Shown here: positions 6,718 to 16,059 of the stretch, piece after piece
Numbering within the stretch: the stretch's first letter is position 1
How the letters are laid out: each line of letters begins with the position of its first letter
Assembly: GCA_023398375.1 (NCBI GenBank)
Contig: JAEWSH010000037.1
Location: 1-64,000, forward strand
Source of the DNA: Bacillota bacterium
GTDB taxonomy: Bacteria > Bacillota > Clostridia > Lachnospirales > Lachnospiraceae
Direction: 5' to 3'
Length of the DNA: 64,000 bases
Notes under the pieces: model-generated
Databases searched by the model: none
Seen by the model: only the letters and a program-made list of their open reading frames with translations
Told to the model about the DNA's origin: nothing
Translations under genes and position numbers: made by a program

Positions 6718-9348
6718 TTACTTATTATAAATTGCTGCCTGGGCTGCTGCCAGTCTTGCAATTGGTACACGAAACGGACTGCATGAAACATAATTCAATC
6801 CAACATTATGACAGAATGCTACCGAAGACGGATCCCCACCATGTTCTCCACAGATTCCGATTTTCATATCATGACGCACCTTGCGTCCTTTATCAGTGCC
6901 CATTTGAATCAACTGACCAACACCATTCTGATCAAGATGTGCAAATGGATCAGCTTCATATATCTTACTCCTGTAATAATCCTGTAGAAATTTCCCAGCA
7001 TCATCACGCGAGAATCCAAAAGTCATCTGTGTTAAATCATTAGTTCCGAAGGAGAAGAATTCTGCTTCTTCTGCAATTTGGTCTGCCAATAAAGCTGCTC
7101 TTGGGATCTCGATCATGGTTCCTATGTGATAATTGATATCAACATTTTTCTCTTTTTTTACTTTTTCGGCAACTTCAATGACAATCTTTTTAACAACTTC
7201 AAATTCTTTCTTATCACCTACCAAAGGAATCATGATTTCAGGTACAATATTAAGATTATTTTCTTCATTTACTTCAATTGCTGCCTCCAGAACTGCTCTT
7301 GTCTGCATTTTTGCAATCTCCGGATATGTCACAGACAGACGGCATCCCCTATGCCCCATCATAGGATTGAATTCATGCAAACTGTCACATCTCATTTTTA
7401 CTTCAGCAATCGATAGTTTCATTTCTTTTGCAAGATCTTCAATATCTTTTTCTTCCGTAGGTACAAACTCGTGCAGTGGTGGATCTAAAAATCGAATCGT
7501 GACCGATCTTCCATCCATCACCTTAAATATTTCTTTAAAATCATTCTTTTGGTATGGTATCAGCTCATTTAATGCCTTTTCTCTTTCTTCTGTCGTGTCA
7601 GAAAGAATCATTTTTCTTATTCTTGGAATTCTCTCCGGATCAAAGAACATGTGTTCCGTTCTGCATAATCCAATCCCTTCCGCTCCCAGTTCTACAGCTT
7701 GCTTCGCATCATTCGGTGTATCTGCATTCGTATATATTTTTAATTTTCGGAATCTATCTGACCAGCTCATAATTCTTTGGAAATTTCCTGTAATTTCAGG
7801 TTCCACTGTAGCCATATCACCAAGATAGATCTTACCTGTTGTACCGTCAAGAGAAATATAATCACCCTCTTTGATGATATACTCTCCCAGTTCAAATTTG
7901 TGTTCTTCTTCCAGAACTTTTATCTCACCGCAGCCCGACACACAACAGGTACCCATACCTCTCGCTACCACTGCTGCATGGCTCGTCATGCCACCTCGCG
8001 CGGTGAGAATTCCTTCAGCTGCATGCATGCCTTCGATATCTTCCGGAGATGTCTCCTGACGCACCAGGATAACTCTCTCTCCCCTGCCACGTGCCGCAAC
8101 TGCATCCTCTGCATTAAAATATACTCTGCCTGCTGCCGCGCCTGGAGATGCCGGAAGTGCCTGTCCAAGCACAATCCCTTTTTTTAATGCCTCTGTATCA
8201 AAATTAGGATGAAGAAGTTGATCTAATGCTTTTGCTTCTATTCTGCACACCGCTTCTTCTTCTGTGATCATGCCTTCCTCTACAAGATCACATGCGATCT
8301 GTAAAGCTGCCTGAGCAGTCCTCTTGCCATTTCTAGTCTGTAGAAAATATAAGTGTTTATTCTGAATCGTAAATTCCATATCCTGCATATCACGATAATG
8401 TTCTTCCAGAATCTTTGCTATTTTAGTAAACTGCTCATAACACTCTGGCATGTCTTCTTGTAGTTTGGCAATCGGCTGTGGCGTACGTATCCCTGCCACA
8501 ACATCCTCGCCCTGTGCATTGATCAGGTATTCTCCAAAAATTCCTTTTGCTCCTGTTGCCGGATTGCGTGTGAAAGCGACACCCGTTCCGGAAGTTTCTC
8601 CCATATTGCCAAATACCATTGCCTGTACGTTGACTGCTGTTCCCCAGTCATATGGAATGTCGTTCATGCGCCTATATGTATTTGCCCTGTCATTATCCCA
8701 TGAACGAAATACCGCTTTTACTGCTTCCATCAATTGTATTTTGGGATCCTGCGGAAAATCTGTCCCCATTTTATCTCTGTATATTTCCTTGAATTTTACG
8801 ATAATAGCTTTCAAATCATCTGCAGTAAGCTCAGTATCATAACTATATCCATGTTCTTTTTTAACGCCATCCAGAATTCCATCAAAAAATGTTTTGCTCA
8901 TACCCATTACGACATCTGAAAACATTTGAATAAATCTACGATAGGAATCATATGCAAACCTTGCATTTTCAGTGCTATTTGCAAATCCTTCCACTGACAC
9001 ATCGTTCAGACCAAGATTTAAAATTGTGTCCATCATTCCTGGCATAGAAGCCCGCGCCCCAGAGCGGACAGATACTAACAACGGTTCTTTTACGTCACCG
9101 AAATTTTTACCTTCCCTTTTTTCCAGCCATTCTATTCCTTCAAAGATCTGTTTTTGTGTAAGTTCATTGATTTGCTTCTCTTCCTTATAATAATCCGTGC
9201 AAGCCTCAGTCGTAATTGTAAAACCTTGTGGAATTGGAAGACCCAGGTTTGTCATCTCAGCCAGACCGGCGCCTTTTCCTCCCAGAAGGTTCCTCATATC
9301 GGCCTTACCTTCTTCAAAATTATATACTCTTTTATGATTTTGGTTCAT
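6718..9348 (-). CDS. ppdK: Pyruvate, phosphate dikinase
   Basis: Interconverts pyruvate, ATP and phosphate with phosphoenolpyruvate, AMP and pyrophosphate; in anaerobes it usually runs toward pyruvate and ATP. The 876-residue protein has an N-terminal ATP-grasp domain (NLLGGKGAGLAEM, SVRSGARASMPGMMDT) and a swivelling phosphohistidine domain with GILTARGGMTSHAAVVARG (His457). The C-terminal PEP/pyruvate TIM barrel ends with ICGEHGGDPSS (Cys833). Length and all catalytic motifs match the clostridial enzyme. It follows the hydroxyacid dehydrogenase gene by 13 bases, so the two are co-transcribed. With glycerate kinase downstream, it would draw phosphoenolpyruvate to pyruvate with extra energy yield. 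Confidence 0.97.
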   Translation of the reverse strand: MNQNHKRVYNFEEGKADMRNLLGGKGAGLAEMTNLGLPIPQGFTITTEACTDYYKEEKQINELTQKQIFEGIEWLEKREGKNFGDVKEPLLVSVRSGARASMPGMMDTILNLGLNDVSVEGFANSTENARFAYDSYRRFIQMFSDVVMGMSKTFFDGILDGVKKEHGYSYDTELTADDLKAIIVKFKEIYRDKMGTDFPQDPKIQLMEAVKAVFRSWDNDRANTYRRMNDIPYDWGTAVNVQAMVFGNMGETSGTGVAFTRNPATGAKGIFGEYLINAQGEDVVAGIRTPQPIAKLQEDMPECYEQFTKIAKILEEHYRDMQDMEFTIQNKHLYFLQTRNGKRTAQAALQIACDLVEEGMITEEEAVCRIEAKALDQLLHPNFDTEALKKGIVLGQALPASPGAAAGRVYFNAEDAVAARGRGERVILVRQETSPEDIEGMHAAEGILTARGGMTSHAAVVARGMGTCCVSGCGEIKVLEEEHKFELGEYIIKEGDYISLDGTTGKIYLGDMATVEPEITGNFQRIMSWSDRFRKLKIYTNADTPNDAKQAVELGAEGIGLCRTEHMFFDPERIPRIRKMILSDTTEEREKALNELIPYQKNDFKEIFKVMDGRSVTIRFLDPPLHEFVPTEEKDIEDLAKEMKLSIAEVKMRCDSLHEFNPMMGHRGCRLSVTYPEIAKMQTRAVLEAAIEVNEENNLNIVPEIMIPLVGDKKEFEVVKKIVIEVAEKVKKEKNVDINYHIGTMIEIPRAALLADQIAEEAEFFSFGTNDLTQMTFGFSRDDAGKFLQDYYRSKIYEADPFAHLDQNGVGQLIQMGTDKGRKVRHDMKIGICGEHGGDPSSVAFCHNVGLNYVSCSPFRVPIARLAAAQAAIYNK

Positions 9349-9361
9349 ATCTCATCTCCCT

Positions 9362-10333
9362 TTATTTATTTACAACATTGATCGGATTGCCACTGATGTA
9401 TTCCTTTACATTGTTGACCGTTATATCCATGATTCTTTGGCGTGCCGCCTGCGCCGCCCAGGAAATATGTGGTGTAATAAGGCAATTCTTAGCTTGAAGC
9501 AGTGGGTTATCTCCTTTGATAGGCTCCGAAGAAACAACGTCCAAACCTGCTGCATAGACTTTTCCGCTGTTCAATGCATCCGCAAGATCCTGTTCCACTA
9601 CCAACTGTCCACGGGAATTATTAATGATAATGACTCCGTCCTTCATTTTAGCTATATTATCTTTATTAACGATTCCTTCTGTATCCGGAAGTAACGGGCA
9701 ATGAAGGAAAATAACATCAGATTCCCGTAACAGAGTATCTAAATCTACATATTCTGCAACAGCCTTACCTGCATCACTTTCAAACTTATCAAATCCTAAG
9801 ACACGCATATCCATACTCTTAAGGATCTTAGCTGTAGATTGTCCTATGCGTCCCAGTCCGACAATACCGGCAGTCTTTCCATACAATTCAATCATAGGAT
9901 GATCCCAATAGCACCAGTCTATACTGTTTTCCCATTTTCCAGCCTTCACTGTATCTGAATGATACTGATAGTGAGAACAGATTTCCAACAGAAGTCCAAC
10001 CGCATACTGTCCTACAATTTGTGTTCCATAGGTCGGGACATTTACGACCGGAATCTTTTTCTCTCTGGCATAGTTGTAATCAACAACATTATAGCCTGTT
10101 GCCAGCATTGCTATCATTTTCATATTTGGACATTTGTTTATAGTCTCTTTTGAAATAGGGGTTTTATTGGTAATCACAATATCTGCATCTCCAATTGTTT
10201 CTGCAATGACCGGGCTCTCCACATAAGATACTCTGTCATATACTGTCAATTCACCTAACTTTTTTAATGGTTCCCAGCTCAAGTCACCAGGGTTTTCTGT
10301 ATATCCATCTAACACTACGATTTTCATTTCCAT
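9362..10333 (-). CDS. D-2-hydroxyacid dehydrogenase (glycerate dehydrogenase-like)
   Basis: NAD(P)-dependent reductase of 323 residues. The Rossmann motif is VGLGRIGQSTAKIL. The catalytic triad is visible as Arg in NNSRGQLVVEQDL, Glu in DVVSSEPIKGDNP and His in LITPHISWAAQAA. The closest form is hydroxypyruvate reductase/glycerate dehydrogenase. The neighbours PPDK (13 bases downstream) and glycerate kinase support reduction of hydroxypyruvate (or glyoxylate) to D-glycerate (or glycolate). Ribosome binding site AGGAGGAATG precedes the start. A terminator from the TRAP operon stands just upstream, so expression depends on its own promoter or on read-through. Confidence 0.88.
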   Translation of the reverse strand: MEMKIVVLDGYTENPGDLSWEPLKKLGELTVYDRVSYVESPVIAETIGDADIVITNKTPISKETINKCPNMKMIAMLATGYNVVDYNYAREKKIPVVNVPTYGTQIVGQYAVGLLLEICSHYQYHSDTVKAGKWENSIDWCYWDHPMIELYGKTAGIVGLGRIGQSTAKILKSMDMRVLGFDKFESDAGKAVAEYVDLDTLLRESDVIFLHCPLLPDTEGIVNKDNIAKMKDGVIIINNSRGQLVVEQDLADALNSGKVYAAGLDVVSSEPIKGDNPLLQAKNCLITPHISWAAQAARQRIMDITVNNVKEYISGNPINVVNK

Positions 10334-10390
10334 TCATTCCTCCTAATTTTTCTATATTACTACTTCTTTTTTTCTAATAAAATAAGAATA

Positions 10391-10434
10391 AATACCTCCT
10401 GGATTCTTTGCTACTCGTTCCAGGAGGTATTTTG
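10391..10434 (-). terminator. Terminator after the TRAP large permease gene
   Basis: A perfect 12-bp stem, AATACCTCCTGG/CCAGGAGGTATT (10391-10402 and 10420-10431), ends in a T-rich stretch on the minus strand. It separates the TRAP operon from the dehydrogenase-PPDK genes. Confidence 0.85.
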
Positions 10435-10453
10435 CATGGAATTCCAGATTTTA

Positions 10454-11740
10454 TCAAGTTCCAAATATCAATTTTACCGGTACTTCTATAATTTGAGGTA
10501 TAAAAATAAATATACAAATGGAGATAGCAATTAAAACGATCCACGGCACGGACGCTTTTATAATTTTCTCCAGCGGCAGCCCTGTAACATTTTCTGCGGC
10601 ATATAGACAAACACCAACTGGCGGTGTGATCAATCCAAAAGATAATGTAATTACAAGGAATACGACAAAAAACAATGGTGATACCCCAATTGCCTGTACT
10701 GCCGGCAGCAAAATTGGTACCAATATGAAAATTGCCGCTGTTGCATCCATAAACATACCAACTACGATCAGGAATGCATAAAGTACAAGTAAAATTACGA
10801 TACGATTATCGGAAACTCCTGCGATCATGTTGGCAATTTTACTCGGAAGTCCATCGATTTCAAATAAAAGAGATGCCGGTTTTGCAGCAATTGCTACGAA
10901 CAGTATCGTACCTGTTGATCGGGCATTTTTGATAATAATTCTTGGAATATCACTCCACTTAAGGTTTTTGAACACATAAATAGATACAAGGCAGGTATAC
11001 ACTACCGCAATTGCTGCTCCCTCTGTAGGGGTATAGATGCCTGTATAAACTCCTCCAAGAAGAATAATCGGTGTCAGCAAAGCAGGAATTGCTCTTACGA
11101 ATGCCTTTCCAAGTTTTTTCCCCGAATATGGGACCCTATCTCCTATATCATGCTTTTTACAATAAAAATAATTATATACCATAAAGATGATACCAATAAT
11201 AATTCCAGGAATCAGACCTGCAAGTAAAGCCTGACCAATAGATACATTCGCTGTTGCTGCTGCATTAATCATCAGAATACTTGGCGGAATAACAGAAGCC
11301 AGCATGGAACCCGACAAATTGATCGCTGTTGCATAATCTTTTGGATATCCCTTTTTCTCCAGCGCATTAATGCTCATTTTACCAATAGACGCAATCGCAG
11401 CAACAGATGATCCTGACATTCCTGCAAATAGCATATTAACTACTACGGACACATGTCCAAGGCCACCGAAGATCCAGCCGACCATTGCCTCAGCAAGGTC
11501 ATAGATCCGATCTGCAATACCTCCTTCATCCATGAGAGAACCACATAAAATAAACAAAGGTACTGCTACCATAATAAATGAATTCATTGCGGTGAACATT
11601 GACTGAGTCGCCATGTTCAATGGTAGTTCTGTCATTAGTGCCATGACCAAAACAGAGGAAGCACCAAGAGATATCGCGATCGGCACGCCCAAAAACATCA
11701 ATATAATAAAAAAGAGAATAATTACCAAACTCATACTCAT
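10454..11740 (-). CDS. dctM: TRAP transporter large permease (DctM family)
   Basis: Main membrane channel of a tripartite ATP-independent periplasmic-type transporter that imports carboxylates or sugar acids using a sodium gradient. The 428-residue protein is almost entirely hydrophobic helices (about 12). It shows DctM-typical segments such as MFLGVPIAISLGASS, FAGMSGSSVAAIASIGKMSI and VIPPSILMI, and ends ITPPVGVCLYAAENVTG. It begins 7 bases after the small permease gene. TRAP systems mostly carry organic and sugar acids, which helps constrain the substrate of this operon. Confidence 0.95.
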   Translation of the reverse strand: MSMSLVIILFFIILMFLGVPIAISLGASSVLVMALMTELPLNMATQSMFTAMNSFIMVAVPLFILCGSLMDEGGIADRIYDLAEAMVGWIFGGLGHVSVVVNMLFAGMSGSSVAAIASIGKMSINALEKKGYPKDYATAINLSGSMLASVIPPSILMINAAATANVSIGQALLAGLIPGIIIGIIFMVYNYFYCKKHDIGDRVPYSGKKLGKAFVRAIPALLTPIILLGGVYTGIYTPTEGAAIAVVYTCLVSIYVFKNLKWSDIPRIIIKNARSTGTILFVAIAAKPASLLFEIDGLPSKIANMIAGVSDNRIVILLVLYAFLIVVGMFMDATAAIFILVPILLPAVQAIGVSPLFFVVFLVITLSFGLITPPVGVCLYAAENVTGLPLEKIIKASVPWIVLIAISICIFIFIPQIIEVPVKLIFGT

Positions 11741-11747
11741 CGCCTAA

Positions 11748-12287
11748 TCACCCCTCATTCTCTAGAGATTTCTTTTTCTCAATTTCTTTATCACCAATAG
11801 CTATTTTTCCGTGATATTCCAAAAAGCTTTGTATGGTACCGATAAATCCTAAAACAGCACTGATCGGTTGACATATTCCGATAAAATACATCGGGATTCG
11901 AAGTGCTGTTCCCATTTCATGAAGCATAATCTGCTGCTGAACGACCTGAATACCATATACGAACATAAAAGTAAAAAATCCAAAAACTACAACAGCATAT
12001 AAAATTTCACTAAATTTTTTAAGCCAATTAGGTCCTGCCTGCAAAAAGAGAGTAACACGAGATGATTCACACATATTAAAACCAGACGCTAATGCAATGA
12101 ACATCATCCATAAGAAAAGATAACGGCTTGTCTCTTCTGTCCAAGGAAAAGGATGTCCAATCACACGGCCAACAATCTGTACCAGAATAACAAGTATCAT
12201 TCCTATGACTAATGTTGCCAGTAGAATATCTTCAATTTTATTTATCACATTAAAAAATCCGGAAAGTTTTGATTCTTTTCGTTTCAT
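11748..12287 (-). CDS. dctQ: TRAP transporter small permease (DctQ family)
   Basis: A membrane subunit of 179 residues with four predicted helices. It has the DctQ signature VGRVIGHPFPWTEETSRYLF followed by LWMMFIALASG. It partners the DctM protein encoded 7 bases downstream and the lipoprotein DctP encoded upstream. A strong hairpin separates it from dctP, which may lower its expression relative to the binding protein, as is common in TRAP operons. Confidence 0.93.
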   Translation of the reverse strand: MKRKESKLSGFFNVINKIEDILLATLVIGMILVILVQIVGRVIGHPFPWTEETSRYLFLWMMFIALASGFNMCESSRVTLFLQAGPNWLKKFSEILYAVVVFGFFTFMFVYGIQVVQQQIMLHEMGTALRIPMYFIGICQPISAVLGFIGTIQSFLEYHGKIAIGDKEIEKKKSLENEG

Positions 12288-12346
12288 CTTTCATCCTCCA
12301 ACTAATTTTCCGTTAGCCAACACAATCTCCATATTTGACTAAAATA

Positions 12347-12373
12347 TGCGCTCTGCCCATAAGGCAGGGCGCA
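12347..12373 (-). terminator. Hairpin between dctP and dctQ (possible attenuator)
   Basis: The inverted repeat TGCGCCCTGCC/GGCAGAGCGCA (minus strand, one mismatch) is followed by a short ATATTTT tract. Being inside the operon, it probably reduces read-through into dctQM or stabilises the dctP message rather than ending transcription. Confidence 0.6.
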
Positions 12374-12419
12374 TAAAGCTTTTGGTATTGTCATTTCCCG
12401 CTGACAGACGGATTATTTA

Positions 12420-13520
12420 TTATTCGGCCGCTTTTCCGCAGAATTCTGCAGTTGCATTGAATAATTCATCATCTTGAATAAGTTCCTTAAATTTAGGATA
12501 GCAGGATTTAGATACCTCAACGAATTTCTGGCGTGCTTCCTCTGTAATTTCATTAGACTCCATACCATTATCTGTCAGTGTCTTTAACGCAATTTGATTT
12601 TGTTCTGCCATCATATCAACATTCCATTGTTGTAATTCTTCACCAGCCTTAATAATTGCATCCTGTTGCTCTTTCGTCAATTTATTAAAGAAATTCGTAT
12701 TTGTTCCCACTAACCATGCATCAGCCATGTGATTTGTGAAAGAGATATACTTTTGCACTTCATAGAACTTGTTAGAAAAAGGAACATCGACTGGATTTTC
12801 TTGTCCATCAAGGGTATTTAATTGTAATGCATTATATACTTCCGAGAAGTTCATAGGTGTTGTGACAGCGCCGCACGCATTAAAAAATTCTACATACAGT
12901 GAATTGTTCGGAACACGAAGAACGACACCTTTTAAGTCTTCCGGACTGGTAATTGGTCTTTTAGCGTTTGTCACTTCACGGAAAGATCTTGTCCAGCTTC
13001 CCACTGTCGTAATACCCATATCGTTAACACGATTCATTAATTCTTTTCCTGTATCGCTATTCAGATAATTAAGAAGTTGTTCCTGATCGTCGAACATATA
13101 AGGAACTGATATTACATTATACCCAGGTTCAAAGCTGGCATATACAGACGAAGCAAGAATCAGCATCTGTAAAGAACCTGCTGAAAGCTGTTTGATTCCC
13201 GCAGCAGTATCACCGCCATATAAAGAACCATTTCCTGATACCATAATGTTAAGTGATCCATTGGAATATTCCATTGCACGATTCGCAAATTCGATTGCCG
13301 CCGCATAAATATAGGAAGCTTCCGGATCCGGAACTGCGATAGTAATTTTTGTTGCATCGGCTGCCGTTGTTGTCGCATTATTGTCAGACTCCGCTTTACT
13401 GCTTTCTTCTGACGTTGCTTCTGTTTTGATTTCAGCAGAACTGTTGGAAGATCCACATCCTGCAAGAGACACACATACCATTACGATTGCACAAGTTAGA
13501 GCTACGATTTTCTTTTTCAT
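12420..13520 (-). CDS. dctP: TRAP transporter substrate-binding lipoprotein (DctP family)
   Basis: An extracellular solute receptor of 366 residues. The N-terminus is a lipoprotein signal with lipobox SLAGC (Cys22), followed by a Ser/Glu/Asn-rich linker to about residue 55. The DctP fold follows, with typical segments FANRAMEYSNGSL, ELMNRVNDMGITTVGSW and LKGVVLRVPNNSLYVEFFNA. The Arg in VLRVP is the usual carboxylate-binding residue of TRAP receptors, which suggests the ligand carries a carboxylate. The gene lies 53 bases after the FGGY kinase gene, within the RpiR-associated operon. Confidence 0.95.
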   Translation of the reverse strand: MKKKIVALTCAIVMVCVSLAGCGSSNSSAEIKTEATSEESSKAESDNNATTTAADATKITIAVPDPEASYIYAAAIEFANRAMEYSNGSLNIMVSGNGSLYGGDTAAGIKQLSAGSLQMLILASSVYASFEPGYNVISVPYMFDDQEQLLNYLNSDTGKELMNRVNDMGITTVGSWTRSFREVTNAKRPITSPEDLKGVVLRVPNNSLYVEFFNACGAVTTPMNFSEVYNALQLNTLDGQENPVDVPFSNKFYEVQKYISFTNHMADAWLVGTNTNFFNKLTKEQQDAIIKAGEELQQWNVDMMAEQNQIALKTLTDNGMESNEITEEARQKFVEVSKSCYPKFKELIQDDELFNATAEFCGKAAE

Positions 13521-13573
13521 TTGTTTCCTCCTAAAATACTATAGTTGTTTGTTATTTACACCTTTTCATACAA

Positions 13574-15097
13574 TTACATATTTAATTTATAAATATCCCT
13601 TAATGCCGGATATAAATTTGTATAAACTTCAAAACGCTTTGCATAAACCTCATCATGATCATGGTTACTTTTAACCACTTTATAAACCTTCTTTTCTACT
13701 TTATCCGATGCTTCATACACATCTTTAAAAATTCCAGCTCCAACACCCGCAAGCAGTGCTGCACCAACAGGCGCCATGTCGCACATATCTAGAATTTTAA
13801 GATCTTTTCCCGTGATATCAGCCTTGATTTGTGCCCAGACATCACTCTTTGCACCTCCACCTATGGATGTAAATTCCTTGATCTTGGTACCGGTTATTCG
13901 TTCCGCAATGCCTGCCAACTGGCGCAATCCGTATCCACAACTTTCAAGAACCGCACGATTCATTTCTTTGCGTGTCGTATGAAGCGAGATTCCAAAAAAA
14001 ACACTGCGCGCATAGGAATCCCAAATCGGACTTCTCTCTCCCAACATATAAGGAAGAAATACCACTCCATCACATCCCGGGTTTGCCAGTTCTGCTTCTT
14101 TATTCATTTGCAAAAATGCATCCTTTGTTCCTTCTGCCTGCTCCATAAGATTTTTACAGAACTGATTCAAAAACCATTCATTTGCTGCGCCTGTAAATGA
14201 CATGGCACCCTGGTAGATCCACTTCCCTGGAACAACGTGGCATCGATTGATAAATCCTCTGTCAAATACAGGTTTATCGATACAGATTGTAAGTACATCT
14301 GTGGTTCCAACGGATTCACAGACATCTCCAGCCTCAGTAACTCCTGCCGCCAAAGTTGCACAAGGTGTATCTGCACCACCTATTGCTACCGGAGTCCCTT
14401 CCGGAATTCCCATGTCTATTAAATCTTTGTGAAGCAGCCCCCCTACCACATCGGTAGAATCATGCAGTTCAGGGAGTTTATGAATATCGATGCCAATTTT
14501 CTCGCATAAGAAGTCTGACCATTTCTTATCACCCGTTGTTTCAAAGAGATTTGTATAAGATGCATTTGAAAAATCTATTGCAAATGTACCAGTCATTCTA
14601 TTTGCAAGAAATGTGTTGATATGGCCAAAGTATTTTGTCTTCGCATACACATCAGGTAAGTGATGTTTCACCCATAACATGGAGGAACCCGAAAATGCAC
14701 CTGCCATGGAACTATTAGCCGTAATTTCAAAAAGCTTTTCTGCTCCCACAGCATTCAGGATCATTTCTGCTTCTTCTGTACTTCGTCTATCCGAATAAAT
14801 AATCGGATCCACAAGCACCTCTCCATTCTCTCCCAAAGCAATCAGTCCGGGACAGAGTGAAGAAATACTAATTCCGGCAACTCTTGACATATCAATGCCT
14901 TTTCCATCTCTTAACAGACGAATACATGTAATAAATGCACCCCACATGCTTTCCGCATCAATCTGAACAAAATTTTTCTGTGGTGTGATGAAATTATATC
15001 TACTGCTGCTGATTCCCAATAAATTTGCGTTTTCGTCGATGACAGCTACTTTCAGACTCGTTGTACCCACATCAACTCCCAATAAATAGTTTTCCAT
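13574..15097 (-). CDS. FGGY-family carbohydrate kinase
   Basis: An ATP-dependent sugar or polyol kinase of 507 residues, the normal length for the xylulokinase-like FGGY group. Visible motifs are the N-terminal phosphate loop LLGVDVGTTSLKVAVID and VGGLLHKDLIDMGIPEGTPV. It also has the nucleotide-binding pair CESVGTTDVLTICID and FTSIGGGAKSDVWAQIKADI. Substrate cannot be read from sequence. Its position between a class I aldolase and a TRAP transporter suggests it phosphorylates the keto compound made by the alcohol dehydrogenase, giving the aldolase substrate. L-ribulokinase and glycerol kinase look less likely from motif details. Confidence 0.9.
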   Translation of the reverse strand: MENYLLGVDVGTTSLKVAVIDENANLLGISSSRYNFITPQKNFVQIDAESMWGAFITCIRLLRDGKGIDMSRVAGISISSLCPGLIALGENGEVLVDPIIYSDRRSTEEAEMILNAVGAEKLFEITANSSMAGAFSGSSMLWVKHHLPDVYAKTKYFGHINTFLANRMTGTFAIDFSNASYTNLFETTGDKKWSDFLCEKIGIDIHKLPELHDSTDVVGGLLHKDLIDMGIPEGTPVAIGGADTPCATLAAGVTEAGDVCESVGTTDVLTICIDKPVFDRGFINRCHVVPGKWIYQGAMSFTGAANEWFLNQFCKNLMEQAEGTKDAFLQMNKEAELANPGCDGVVFLPYMLGERSPIWDSYARSVFFGISLHTTRKEMNRAVLESCGYGLRQLAGIAERITGTKIKEFTSIGGGAKSDVWAQIKADITGKDLKILDMCDMAPVGAALLAGVGAGIFKDVYEASDKVEKKVYKVVKSNHDHDEVYAKRFEVYTNLYPALRDIYKLNM

Positions 15098-15147
15098 GTT
15101 TTATTTCCATTTCTCTTAAATCAAGTTAATCTAGCAGCTCGATCTGC

Positions 15148-16011
15148 TTAAAACTGATCGTAGTTCTTATCATTTTCAAGCTGCGCAAGAAGTTCTTTTG
15201 CTTCTTTTACGCTGTAACCATTATGAATAATATAGCGAAGAGCAATGACCAAAGCTGTAACATCATCGTAATCCCATACAAATCTGCCCATTGTAACACC
15301 ACCTACACCGCAATCCATAGCCTCTCTTGTCATCTGAAGATAATCATCAAGCGTCTTACAAGCATCGCCACCCTGAATCACTACTCTGAATGAGCTAGGT
15401 ACGCAGGCAATAGCTTTTGCCATACTTTCAGGATCTCCTGTATATGTTGTTTTTACAACATCCATACCAAGTTCGCATGCACTCCTTACACAATATGCAA
15501 TATTTTCCCAAGCTGTTTTCTTATCATCAGGAACACTTTCTCCTTTTGGATATACATGGCCGATCAGAGGCATTCCAATCTTATCACAATACTCAGCTAC
15601 CTCACCAATTTTCTCAAACTGTTCATTTTGAAAATCACCGAGCGTCATAGCACCCATTGAAACTGCGTCCGCACCCATGCGTACCGCTGCATCTACGGAA
15701 CCAAATACAACATCATTGGTTGGTGATGTAGGTGCATAATTAGAAATCTTATGCAGTATGGAAATCCCTGATCCAACATGAGGACCCCAGCAACGCTTTT
15801 GGATTCCGCCTGTCATTGTCATTGCATCCGGACGCCCTGCTACAATTTTATCAATTGCACTTTGTACATCATGAATTCCCGTCATTGGAGCGATTCCTCT
15901 TGATATTGCATGATCAACAGTAATTGCCATCATCTTGTTCGATGTCGGGTTCACCATTCTTGAAAGTCTTACCGATTTTCCCATTGCCATCATTGGTTCT
16001 ACGTTTGTCAT
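15148..16011 (-). CDS. Class I aldolase of the FbaB/LsrF (DhnA) family
   Basis: A TIM-barrel Schiff-base aldolase of 287 residues. It shows MAITVDHAISRGIAPMTGIH, MGADAVSMGAMTLGDFQNEQ, PLIGHVYPKGES and DVVKTTYTGD, with the probable Schiff-base Lys in VVKTTYTG. It also has RVVIQGGDACKTLDDY and the phosphate-binding end VGGVTMGRFVWDYDD. The family includes fructose-bisphosphate aldolase FbaB, LsrF and AroA'-type enzymes. Here it probably cleaves the phosphorylated keto intermediate to a triose phosphate plus a two- or three-carbon aldehyde or ketoacid. It lies 50 bases from the kinase gene and 48 bases from the dehydrogenase gene. Confidence 0.85.
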   Translation of the reverse strand: MTNVEPMMAMGKSVRLSRMVNPTSNKMMAITVDHAISRGIAPMTGIHDVQSAIDKIVAGRPDAMTMTGGIQKRCWGPHVGSGISILHKISNYAPTSPTNDVVFGSVDAAVRMGADAVSMGAMTLGDFQNEQFEKIGEVAEYCDKIGMPLIGHVYPKGESVPDDKKTAWENIAYCVRSACELGMDVVKTTYTGDPESMAKAIACVPSSFRVVIQGGDACKTLDDYLQMTREAMDCGVGGVTMGRFVWDYDDVTALVIALRYIIHNGYSVKEAKELLAQLENDKNYDQF

Positions 16012-16059
16012 TTTGTTCTCCTCTTTTGCTATCTATTATTTTCTTTGTTCGCATTCATA

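Noticed and set aside
7133..7828. 231-codon plus-strand frame opposite ppdK
   Set aside because: Antisense to a highly conserved gene; Ser/Phe-rich translation without motifs.
10374..10610. 78-codon minus-strand frame overlapping the TRAP large permease gene and its terminator
   Set aside because: It runs through the terminator stem and the end of dctM in another frame and has no family resemblance.
13574..16011. FGGY kinase plus FbaB/LsrF-like aldolase read as an AI-2 (lsr) pathway
   Set aside because: LsrK and LsrF resemblance is only at the family level, and no lsrACDB transporter, LsrG or LsrR is present; a TRAP importer and alcohol dehydrogenase are there instead.
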